Origin: Poecilobothrus nobilitatus
Lineage: Eukaryota; Arthropoda; Insecta; Diptera; Dolichopodidae
Length of the DNA: 64,000 nt
NCBI GenBank assembly: GCA_947095535.1
Contig: OX352772.1
Location: forward strand, 149,255,383-149,319,382
Direction of reading: 5' to 3'
A model generated the notes under the pieces. It had not been told where the DNA came from and searched no databases. It saw nothing but the letters and a program-made list of their open reading frames with translations. A program made the position numbers and the translations under genes. Below are positions 22,600 through 32,710 of the stretch, one piece after another; within the stretch, counting starts at the first letter, position 1, and each line of letters begins with the position of its first letter.

Positions 22600-23340
22600 T
22601 TTTAGTTTGAACTCCATAGTGTCATCAAGGGGTTCTAACTCCTTAGTATTTGACTCGGTTGTCCGTTCATATAAGATGTAAGGTCCGTTGAACCAAACAT
22701 GATTTGACATGAATACGACTTAGTCCCCGAGATATTATATCTGCTGGGTTATTTTGCGTTGGAATGTGTTTCCAATTATATTTGTTAGTAAGCTCTTAAA
22801 TTTCCGATACTAGATTCGCGATAAAGGTTTTGAATTTAAAAGGCTCTTATTAATAAATAAAACATTTAAAAAAAAAAAACAAAGGGCTCTGTATCTATCC
22901 ATTTTAAGGCTACTGTTGAGTCACTCCAAAGATAAATCGAATTAAAACTAAAATTCAGAGCCTGGACTATGGTGTTGATCAGTCTCGATAATAACAATGC
23001 CGCACAAAGTTCCAGGCTAGGAATTGATATGTTTTTTATAGGAGCAACCCCTGTTTTACTACAAATAAGATTCTCAAATATATGACCTTTCAAATCATGC
23101 AAGCTCCATATGCCTTGTTCGATGCGTCCGAGAATCCATGTAATTCGATTATTTGCGTGTCATCACAGATATGATGGAGTTTAATTACAAGAGCATTGAG
23201 TTCTGATAGCGTTGAGATCCAGTCGTAATAAAATTCATAGATTTCAGGAGCGACTCCGTCGTCCCAGTCACCTTTCACTTTCCAAAGGTCCTGAATGAGG
23301 ATTTTGGCTGTGACAAGATTATTCGTTTAGTGAAATGACT
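22600..23340 (-). pseudogene. BEL/Pao pol remnant: RT end and RNase H
   Basis: Minus-strand frames in order: 23278-23090 (IYEFYYDWISTLSEL, IIELHGFSDASNKAYGACM), then 23102-22866 (CSKTGVAPIKNISIPSLELC, IYLWSDSTVALKWI), then, in a broken frame near 22800-22680, the NPADIISRG motif. This is the BEL/Pao RNase H domain with its HGFSDAS and LWSDST acidic motifs, which would remove RNA from the RNA/DNA hybrid. Integrase and protease parts are not found near it. It overlaps in content with the element at 7.7-9.6 kb, so the two are separate copies. Confidence 0.85.
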
Positions 23341-25435
23341 CCGAAGATCAAACGTGGGAATATTTAGCTTGAAAGAGTCGCTCTGGGATCGAATGGAATA
23401 TTTAGTATTTTCTGTAATATCAGTTTTGGAATATGGTTTTTAATACTTCAGCATTAAAAAATGTTTGGACAATTAAAATACGAGCACAAATCTTTTAGAG
23501 ACCACACATTTTTGTACAAGATAGCCTTTTCCTAAATTTATAAAACATACACAATTTACATAAAGAAATCTGTCTGACGACGCATACATTTATCTAACAA
23601 CCAGAAATAATAAACAATTTCCTATAATAAAAAAATTAAAAATATTATAAACACAATTCTTTAATTTCTTATAGTTCTTTTTTATATGTGTTTGAATACA
23701 TATAAAAATTTACAAAATATACAAAAAAAAAACAAATTCAATATACAAAAAAAATAAAAAAATAAAAAAAATAGAAAATTTAAAAATTTAAATTTTTGTA
23801 CGCAGAAAAATTTAAATATTGAACAGTTCTTCAAAAAAGTTCAATCGAATAAATTTTAAATCGTGAGTTTTCTTCTAGCGAGACTGCACTCTTAAAATAA
23901 AATACCACATAAATATGGAAAACATGGAAGTGAATTATCTGGAAATCAACTGAGCGGTTAATAGTTCAAGATAAAACATTTGCATTAATTGAAATTCATG
24001 AAAAGTATATCAAACAATAATTTTCAATTCTAAAAGCAAGCATAAATTACGATTAAAAATTTATGAAGTACCAAAGTACTAATTAAATGTGTTGTAAATA
24101 TTAAGTGAATACGTATTTAATGAATTCCAAGATATTTATCCAAAGCAGTTCAGTTAATTAAATTTTGCCAGCAATAACGAATGAATTTACATACAATTAC
24201 GCCAAGGCTAACAATTCAACTTAATATCTATAATTAACCATTCTTAAAAATTAATTAAGTCAGCATAAATGTTGATAGTTGACATCACTTTAGTCGGCAC
24301 CATTTGTTAATGTTAAGTTTAATTTGTTAAAATTAAAATTAATTGAAGAATTGAAGTAGCTCAAATATATTATTGGCTTAGAAATAATGTAACTAATGCT
24401 TAGTATGAAAAAATATAAACAAATTACTGTCACTGATTTAACTCCACAGTTTACACCAAGGGTAGGGAGTATGTTGCGGTTGGCACCTCCACATCTTACC
24501 TAAAGTAATAATAAAAAAAAATACCACAAAACAACTTGTTGTATTATATAATAGAAATTATTACTTATCTGAATTTGGAAGTTCACCATTCAGCGCAATT
24601 TGGCCAGTGATGATTGTAGAAGTTTGCAGCAAACCTAAAATAAATATAACAGAAATACAATGAATTACAACCATAACAAATAAAAAACATGAATTTAAAA
24701 TACAACAAGCTAATTAATAAAACCATATATTTATTTTAATTATAATGTTAAATCCTTATCTTTTAATTTAAAATCTTAAATTTTAATTAAAATCAAATAA
24801 AAATTGAAGAAAAATCTGTTAAATTAGACAACATAAATTAAAATAAATTAAATCTGTTAAATAAATGAATTTAAACACAATTTTTTTTTAATTTATGTCT
24901 ATATGCATGTGTATACATTTAGAGAGAAAAAAAGAATAACAAAAAATTTATAAATAATACGACAAATAATTTTATGCTATATAATTTTATGAATCAAAAT
25001 ATAAGATATACTATCCATACGAAATAAACAGTGTTATTAAATTAAATGAAATATTACAATTATTAAAGGAAAGACACAACGAATCAAAGTTTAACTTAAA
25101 ACATGGAAATATGCTTAAAAATTATTAATTTTGTTTTTATTTTTGTTTAACTTTACATAATTCAATTGTTAATACTGTAATAACAGATTTTTGTAGTTAA
25201 TCTTTTTTACATTTGATTAACCTTAGTTATTCCACCTTGAACTCAGCAACCAGCAAAATTAAACAACCTAAACACAAAACAACAAGAACACACAAACAAT
25301 CAACATTGGAATATTAAAAAGAATTTTAATATTTTTTTTGACGTGTAAAAGAAAAAAGAAAAAAAAATAAAAAGATAATATGAAGAAGAAAAAAAAATAA
25401 CTATAAAAATTTTTAAAACTATTTCTAAAAAAACA
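23341..25435. other. Intergenic sequence, candidate LTR trace and possible LINE 5' UTR
   Basis: Mostly AT-rich. At about 24460-24475 a purine run (aagggtagggagta) is followed by tgttgcggttggcacc, which resembles a polypurine tract plus LTR start of BEL/Pao type on the plus strand; no second LTR was found. The last part, up to 25435, may be the 5' UTR of the LINE whose ORF1 begins at 25436. Confidence 0.3.
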
Positions 25436-26530
25436 ATGGTGAATCAGTGTAATATTTGCAAAAACCGAATTGCTGGTAAAACCAAAAATAAAGGAATTCA
25501 GTGTGGTACGTGTGCCTTGAGTTTTCATGCAAGTTGTGTTAAGATATCTGATGAACTGATTTATGCCATCATGTCAGGTAACGCTTATTGGAAATGTGTT
25601 AATTGTCCAACAACATCAAATGAGTCTATGGTGTTAGTTGATACTAACGAGGTTGATGAAAATAGCAAAACTCCTAAAACATCAGTTGAATCTGTGGTAA
25701 TTAATAACAACAATCATAAGAAAAGTAATGACGTAAGTTTTTGCAATTCTCTTAATAATAATGCTCAATTAAGCCTAGAAGATGAATTAGAATCTTTCAA
25801 TTGTACTAATTATACCCCAGAAGAATTAGCACAATTTTTAAAACATCTAGGTGGTGTTTTGCTCGAAATTCACAAAAATCAAAAACATTTAGCACTGCAG
25901 TTTGAAGAAGTTTTAATCAAAAATGCTGAATTATTGAAAGAAAATTCTAAATTACATGATCATGTGAATAGTTCTGAAAATCACAGCAGCATTTTGGAAA
26001 ATAGAGTTAACAATTTGGAGTACTTACATGATAAAACGCAGCAGAATTTGTTAAAAAATAATCTTGTACTAGCCGGTCTACCTTCGAATCTCATAAACCC
26101 AACAGAAACTGTTTTGGCGATCGCAAAAAAAATTAATGCTAATATTGATAAAAATGATATATCAGATGTTGCAACAATTAATCAAAAAAAAATTAATGAA
26201 GCTGGTTCCCAGAAAAAACTGTATATTGTTAAGTTTAATTCTGATATCCCAAAAAAAGAATTATTGAAAAAAACGACAATATAAGCATCTTTTTACTGTT
26301 GAATTAGATACGAATAATGATGGCAACAAAGAAATATTTCTACGTCACCATCTTACAGCACTGCAGTCTAATCTTTATTATGAAGCTAAAAATATTAAAA
26401 TCAAACATAAATTTCAATTTCTCTGGGTCAAAGATAGCACCACTTTCTTACGGAGAAATCATTCCAGCAAAATATACAAAATATTGTGGAGGAACGATAT
26501 CAATCATATTTATAAAACCTTCAATACCTA
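25436..26530 (+). pseudogene. CR1-like LINE ORF1 with PHD finger, frameshifted
   Basis: ATG at 25436. Residues ~5-57 form a C4HC3 PHD-type zinc finger (CNICKNRIAG, CGTCALSFHASCV, YWKCVNC). A central Ser/Asn-rich linker is followed by a coiled coil (~130-215, heptads around KNAELLKENSKLHDHV and ILENRVNNLEYLH). A conserved C-terminal domain begins LLKNNLVLAGLPS. The frame ends at 26284, but the expected continuation (EIFLRHHLTALQSNLYYEA, FQFLWVKDSTTFLRR) lies in another frame and stops at about 26530, so one frameshift near 26270 breaks it. Such ORF1 proteins in CR1-related LINEs bind and trimerise on the element RNA. Confidence 0.82.
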
Positions 26531-26602
26531 AGCACAATATCAACACAATACATTTACAAATGGTAAAATTAAAAAACTTAGTTATATGTATTACTTTTTT
26601 AT

Positions 26603-28063
26603 TATACCCGTACGATAGGATCGGGTATAATAAAATTACTCCTCCGTTTGTAACACCTCGAAATAAGCTAGCTAGATATACCTTCAAAGGTATGGATCGG
26701 ATCAGAAAAAAATTCTAAGATTTTTGAGCCATGTCCGTCCGTCCGTCAGCACGCTAACTCAAAAACTAAGAAAGCTAGAATCTTGAAATTTATACAAAAT
26801 ATTCAGGGAGTAATTTGTAGGTTCCTTATTTTTTTTGGTTGAGTTTGGACTAAGCCTTAGGGTAGCTCTCGAACACCTAACTTTTAGATCCCGACATTTT
26901 TTTTGAAATAGAGCTATGAAATTTTAACTGCTGATAGATCTCACAAAAATATTAATTTTATTTTTAATAACTTTTTTTTGTAGCCCCACCCGTTACGGAG
27001 CTACAGCTCCCCAAAGGTTCAAAAAAGCTCTATATTTAAATTGTTATAGCACAAGTTTTATAAGGTATATCTTCATTTTGAAAACGCCAAACGATTACTA
27101 CTTTTATTAGCTTTAAAAGTATATATACAATAAATATATATTTGTGGCATACGGTGTCTTAATTTACCGTTATGTGAAACTCAAATTTTGCAAAATCCTT
27201 CAACCCTTCTATCTTCTAAACGGTTTAAGTGGGAAACTTGAAATTTTGACAAAAGTTAGATTTTTGAAAATAAGTATGAGTCATTTCAGAAATTTTTTTT
27301 GTATCACCCCCCGTTTAAGAGCTGTAAGGGGTCAAAAACTGAAAATTTCCTATTTTTAAACACCTGTAACTTGAACACCTGTTAAAATTTTTTTGAAGTA
27401 ATCCACAAAAATTAAAGCTTCAACATTATACTCTTATTTCTGTTAACAACTTTTTTTAATAATATAGGGTTACTTTATAATTGACGAAAGTGTTAGTTGA
27501 TTTTTTCAAATTTTCTAATAAATTTCTTTAAAACGAATTTTTTCCATTTTGTTTTACTCGATAATTTGAAATTGTTGAGGATATAATGCGTAGTATAAAA
27601 AAAATGTAAATAAATAAACAACATAACGGTTGCTTGAAGAATTTTTATTATCATTATTTATATGATATTGATATATATACATACTTATATAATATCATGT
27701 TTATTTACATATCGTATATGTCACTAGTGAATGAATGATAAGAGTACATATGTATATTATATAGCGCCGTATTTACATACATATATGTATTTTATTGTAC
27801 TTATAAGAAATTATTCTGTCAATGGAATATTTAAATATAATATAATATAATATTTAAAATTATATTTACTATTTTGTACTAAGTAAATTTAATATACATT
27901 TACCGCTTAGTATTAAATGTTACTATAGAATATTTGAAAAAGTTTTGGATTCCGAATACTAAAATATTAAAAAAATAATATTGTAGGCAGAGTGACTGTG
28001 AACATACTAACGGTTCGTACTGGTATCTAAGAGTTGACAAAGTCAACTGTATTCTTCTTCGTT
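26603..28063 (+). repeat. mini-me-like repeat copy 4, inserted in the LINE
   Basis: 1461 bp from tatacccg...cgggtata to 'ttcttcttcgtt'. It has the (GTCC)n tract at about 26732-26748 (shorter than in other copies) and the perfect gttgac-aaa-gtcaac 3' hairpin. A deletion at about 27955 removes roughly 100 bp present in copies 1 and 2. It lies between ORF1 and ORF2 of the PHD-type LINE, within T-rich sequence. Confidence 0.85.
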
Positions 28064-28106
28064 ATTCTTTAAATTTAATTCTAAAATTTTTTTTTTTTCT
28101 TGTCTT

Positions 28107-28370
28107 TTGAGAATATTAATATTAATAGTTTATACAAATTATTTTTCTTTTTTTCTTACATTAAATAATATAATATTTTTATACATTTGTTTATACATTT
28201 CTACACATTTAAATTTTTATTTAAACACTTATAAAATCTTTAACATTAATTTTCATTATTTAGTTTTTATAAATTCAAATTACTTTCCCATAACTTATGA
28301 AATAATTTATTTTTGTTATATTAATAAATTTAACTTTCTTTTTTATAATTTAAATCAATTAAACTACTAA
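28107..28370 (+). other. Hydrophobic open frame, doubtful
   Basis: 87 codons rich in Phe, Tyr, Leu and Asn from T-rich DNA. No motif. It precedes a longer frame of the same composition. I would not call it a gene without support. Confidence 0.15.
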
Positions 28371-28414
28371 CTCGATTAAATATCGTAAAATATACAATTT
28401 ACATTAATTTCAAC

Positions 28415-29221
28415 ATGTTCATTACAAACCATTTCAAAAGGTATTATATTAATCTAAATTTAAAATATAGAACTTCACTTAGTCCTACTATAAAATTACA
28501 ATTTCCTAATATACAATGTCAATCTTCGAAAAGTTATTTACAAAAAACTATTATGGTAAACTATTTTAATACAAAAGTAAAGAAAAAATTCACAATCAAT
28601 AATAATAGCTTATATAATAATTGTTTACAGAATCCACTTAATCTTTTAAAATCACCTTTTTATTTACCTTTTAAAAATTCCACAATAATTCAATATATTA
28701 CATTGATTTTGTTATTATTATTTTTTTCTAAAAATGAATATTTTTTTTATGTTTCAGTGTACATAACCTACAAAAATTTAAATTATTACCTAAAAAAATT
28801 TGTATTATTTTTATATATATTAATTTATTACTTATTTTTACATTCTTTTTATTTTTATACATTCACAAAATTCACGAAATTTATACCTAAATTAATAATT
28901 TACATTTCAATAAGCAATCTTAAAATACATTTAATATTCCCACATTTAACCATTTATTTAAACGCTTATGCATTACAAAATATTCACTTAATTTTTTCTT
29001 TAAACATATTTATTATAACCAAATTTAAAAAATTTTTTTTGGTTTTTGAAATTTATTATTTATCTATTTTTTCAACTATTGTTTACTACACTCTTGGAAG
29101 TTTTATTACTCCATTCTTATTGACATTCATTAAATTTACACATGGCTGGATGTTACACATTTCTAGTTTCGAACAGCTGATTCATACTCTGTTCAATTTA
29201 TTTTTTTTTTATCATTTATGA
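28415..29221 (+). CDS. 268-codon hydrophobic ORF overlapping the LINE ORF2 start
   Basis: Starts at ATG 28415 and ends at TGA 29219-29221, overlapping the ATG of ORF2 (29218) as ATGA. The product is rich in Leu, Ile, Phe and Tyr, with several membrane-like stretches (for example ITLILLLLFF, FVLFLYILIYYLFL), and matches no family I know. It lies in an unusually long spacer, about 1.2 kb once the inserted repeat is removed, between ORF1 and ORF2. A run of 268 codons without a stop is unexpected even in T-rich DNA, but the residue content follows base composition closely. Either an extra LINE ORF or a compositional accident. Confidence 0.3.
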   Translation: MFITNHFKRYYINLNLKYRTSLSPTIKLQFPNIQCQSSKSYLQKTIMVNYFNTKVKKKFTINNNSLYNNCLQNPLNLLKSPFYLPFKNSTIIQYITLILLLLFFSKNEYFFYVSVYITYKNLNYYLKKFVLFLYILIYYLFLHSFYFYTFTKFTKFIPKLIIYISISNLKIHLIFPHLTIYLNAYALQNIHLIFSLNIFIITKFKKFFLVFEIYYLSIFSTIVYYTLGSFITPFLLTFIKFTHGWMLHISSFEQLIHTLFNLFFFYHL

Positions 29222-30980
29222 TGCTTTCGAATGAAACAGAGAACGTTCAATGCAATTTAAAAGTGAAACATTATTTAACTTATAACAAAGACTCAGTAAG
29301 TTTAAAATATCAAAATAATTTTAATATTTTGTACTTGAATATTCAAAGCTTACGGAATAAACTACGTGAGGTGGAATCTTTGGTTGATAGTTTTGGTTGT
29401 AATATATATATGACGGAGTTATGTCTTGACGGAGTTATGGCTGGCACTTTGTGAGACTAATTTTTTCAATATTCCGCGATATAACTCATACTTTATAAAT
29501 CGTGATAAAGCTTATGGTGGAATTGCTATATATGTTAAGGATGATATTGCTAGTAATTTTTTATTTAGTGAAGAGTACGAGAATAGTCAGTTTTTAGGAA
29601 TAAAATTACTTAAAGATAATATTAATGTATAGGCATATATAGATCTCACTCTACTCATCCTAATCAGTTTGTTATTAAACTGGATGAGCTCATATTTACC
29701 TATAAAAGATCAACAATAGTAGGGGATTTTAATCTTAATTTGTTAAACAGTAATAGCTCTGAAATTAAAATGTATAATAATATGGTGTTGAGTAATGGCT
29801 TTGTGGTTTGTAATAATATCTCCGAAAAATTTGCTACTAGGGTTGGATCTCAATCAAAACTATAATTGATCATTTTTTGACTGATATTGTAAATTGGGAG
29901 TATAATTTTTACGTATTAGACAACAGTCTGTCTGACCATCAAATGTTTTTTATAAGTTCTAACTTCACAGCCACAATAAAAAGAGAAAAACAGTACAAGG
30001 TTATTTTAGACTATTCAAATGTTGGTAGAAACAATTTCTGGATAAACATTGACTCCTACAATGATTTTGGTGAGGTCACGGGTAAAATTAGCGCATTAAT
30101 AAATCAGAATACTAAACATATTGAAATAAAAAATTGTAAGAAGAAAAATGAGTGGGTTACAAGTGAGATCTTACAAGTAATAAAAATAAGGGACTCATTT
30201 TACAAATACAAAAAGAAATATCCACATGATGCGCACATTAAGAATTTATATTTTCAATATAGAGATAAGGTAAAAAAACTAACAAGGGAAGCTAAAAAAA
30301 ATCTTTATTCTGATTGGATAGCGCAGCATCCCAGTGACTCTAGGAAATTATGGAATCTGTACAAAAGCATAATATTTAATAAAGCTTCCTATGAGTCTAA
30401 AACTATAATAAATGCTCTGTGTGATAACGATAGAATAATTGAAAAGGAGGAGGAAATTAGTGAATGTTTTAACAATTATTTAATTAATGTAACAAAAAAT
30501 ATAAAAATTTCAGATAACAACATTGATCATATCTACTTAAATCAATTTAGACGAAATATCTATTCTCATTTTCAACTAAGTCCTACTAATAGAAAAGAAG
30601 TTAGTTCAGTGATAAAATTTTTAAATCTTAAAGCAGCTACAGGTTACGATAATATTTCGGCAAAATTTCTTAAACATTACTCTGATCAATTAATCCAAGT
30701 TTTAGTTAAATTTATTAACAAGTCTTTCCAAACATACATTTTTCCTGACAGTCTTAAAACTGCTATAGTAGTACCCATTTTTAAAAGTGGCAATAATACA
30801 GATTGTTCCAATTATCGGCCAGTATCTGTTCTTTCGGTTTTTTCAAAAGTTTTTGAAGCTATTATTAAAAATAGACTTAATTTTTTCATGACTAATAATA
30901 ATATTTTGAATGATGAACAGTATGGATTTGAAAGGAATTCAAATACCGCTGCATTTGAATTCATCAAAAACAAGTTTTTA
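29218..30980 (+). pseudogene. CR1-like LINE ORF2: endonuclease and N-terminal half of RT, cut by the Polinton end
   Basis: Endonuclease motifs: NILYLNIQSLRNKL, MTELWL, AYGGIAIYVKDD, STIVGDFNLNLL, IDHFLTD and LSDHQMFF. The linker and the start of RT follow in one long frame (29877-30989): KAATGYDNISAKFL, VVPIFKSGNNTDCSNYRPVS, QYGFERNSNTAAFEF. It ends there, before the catalytic motifs. Breaks: a 16 bp tandem duplication at 29411-29442 shifts the frame, and further shifts occur at about 29630 and 29865. The sequence departs at 30981, exactly where the Polinton terminal repeat begins. Confidence 0.88.
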
Positions 30981-31225
30981 AAATTTTGAATAACAGGCAC
31001 CCAGAAATTTTTTAAGAACAATATTTTAATGTTTTAATTTTGTTTGATTGCTTTGAAAAATAGTAAAATAATTTTTTGTTTTGCAGTCATTCATATTGTA
31101 TGATAAGAAATTTGTTTTAGAATATATTAAGTGTGTTGTATTTTAACAAAAACAAAGTTGCGGTTTTAATTTTTCATGTTGATATGAGGAATGGAACTAT
31201 TCAAATTTTTGTGTGACGTCAGGGG
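30981..31225 (+). repeat. Polinton left terminal inverted repeat
   Basis: Begins 'aaattttgaataacaggcac' and matches the reverse complement of 47135-47375 with a few substitutions. It contains the 8 bp palindrome tgacgtca (31214-31221). Confidence 0.88.
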
Positions 31226-31345
31226 ATTCCATACATTTTAATTGAGATTAAAAAGTTGTTGTTTTAATTTGTCATGTTGATATGAAGAATGGAACTATTC
31301 AAATTTTTGTGTGACGTCAGGGGATTCCATACATTTGAGATTGAA
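31160..31345 (+). repeat. Tandem partial duplication inside the left TIR
   Basis: About 80 bp ('gttttaattt.tcatgttgatatga' through 'tgacgtcaggggattccatac') occurs at about 31163-31243 and again at 31261-31341, separated by a short spacer. The second copy has tgacgtca at 31312-31319. Confidence 0.85.
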
Positions 31346-31808
31346 TATGAATAAATAACATATAAATTTTCTTATCTGTATTAATGGTATAAAACATTTT
31401 GTTAATTTTTCTGTGGTTTCTTGAAGTTGAAATTCTGAAAAGAAAAAAGAACGAATAAGAAATTTGGTTTCCAGTTTTATATGTTCTAACAAATATTAGA
31501 TAATTTTTTTAAAGTAAAAACTAATATTGCAAGCTTTTCTTACGAATTAAAGTTAAAATTGTGGAAATTGCGGTTTTGTCTGTTTCATAAAGAATATTAT
31601 AATATTATAAGGAAAAAATTCCAGATAATTAAAATAATTATATTCCAGATAATTAAAATGAATTGAAGTTACAAAGTTATGGTAATGTATGATGTAAAAA
31701 TATTTGATAAAATTAATATAATTTAGATAAAAAATTTGTATAAAAGAGCTAAACAAGCTGTACTTATTAATTAATTCAATTTAAAATTTGCAAGGAAGAA
31801 GATCAAAA

Positions 31809-32359
31809 ATGGAAAACACAATAGAAATTTTGGATGATGTAATGATTGTTACACCATCAACATCAGCATCAACATCATTTATGTCAACATGTAATCATAG
31901 ACAACAACAACAACAATAACCACAACAACAACAACCACAACCACAACTACATTATAATGAAATAAATCAACAATCACTAAAAAGAAGATATGATGGTAGC
32001 AGTGTGAGCGTGAGCAATGTATTAAGTAAGTTCAACGATGCAGCATCATCTCTTGGACTCAACTATTACAAACAAAAAAAACTCAACAACAGATGATGAT
32101 TCAACAACAGATGAAATTATAAGAATAGATATTATTCTATTGCAAAAATAAGATTTTGTCAGACGAGATATGGTAAGAGAATCTTATTGGATTTTCATAA
32201 TACAAGTTTTTTCTTGCCTGCAAGTATGGTAGACATACTAACACAGGAAGAAATAAATATTTTAAATAAAGAGAGTAATATTTACCTATATGTGGGCAAT
32301 AAATATTCTATTGTTCAAAAGGATATTTATTCTCAAGAATATTTTGCAATAAATCAATA
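31809..32359 (+). pseudogene. Small Polinton gene with poly-Gln tract, unknown function
   Basis: ATG at 31809 opens MENTIEILDDVMIVTPSTS, then a CAA-encoded Gln run interrupted by TAA at 31917-31919. The same region continues with KRRYDGSSVSVSNVLSKF, and after further breaks a C-terminal part reads LLDFHNTSFFLPASMV and NIYLYVGNKYSIVQKD before a stop at 32357-32359. It is the first gene inside the left TIR, in front of the polymerase. No domain recognised. The hydrophobic, conserved-looking end suggests a real but broken gene. Confidence 0.5.
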
Positions 32360-32710
32360 AAATATTATATTTAAAAATTTTAAAAAGAAAAATAAAGTAA
32401 AAATAAAGAATAAAAAATTAAATTAATTTGTTGTTATTTCAAGCTTAGGTGTTATTTTTCAGCATTTCTTTTTCAGATTTACTTTTCAGCATTTCTTTTT
32501 CAGATTTACTTTTACAGAAATTTAATCACTATATTTTCAACTTTATCTTTCTATAGGAATTTCATTTTACTTTCCTCCATAAAAAATTGAAATTTTGATA
32601 ATGCAAATAAAAATTATATTAGAGTGGATAATACAAACAAATAATTTTAATTTTCTGGATATTCTATAGCAGAATAAAAACTAAAATTTAGTTTATAAAA
32701 AAGCTTCAAC

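Noticed and set aside
26448..26687. 79-codon minus-strand ORF spanning the LINE/repeat boundary
   Set aside because: Crosses the insertion point of repeat copy 4, so it cannot be an ancestral gene.
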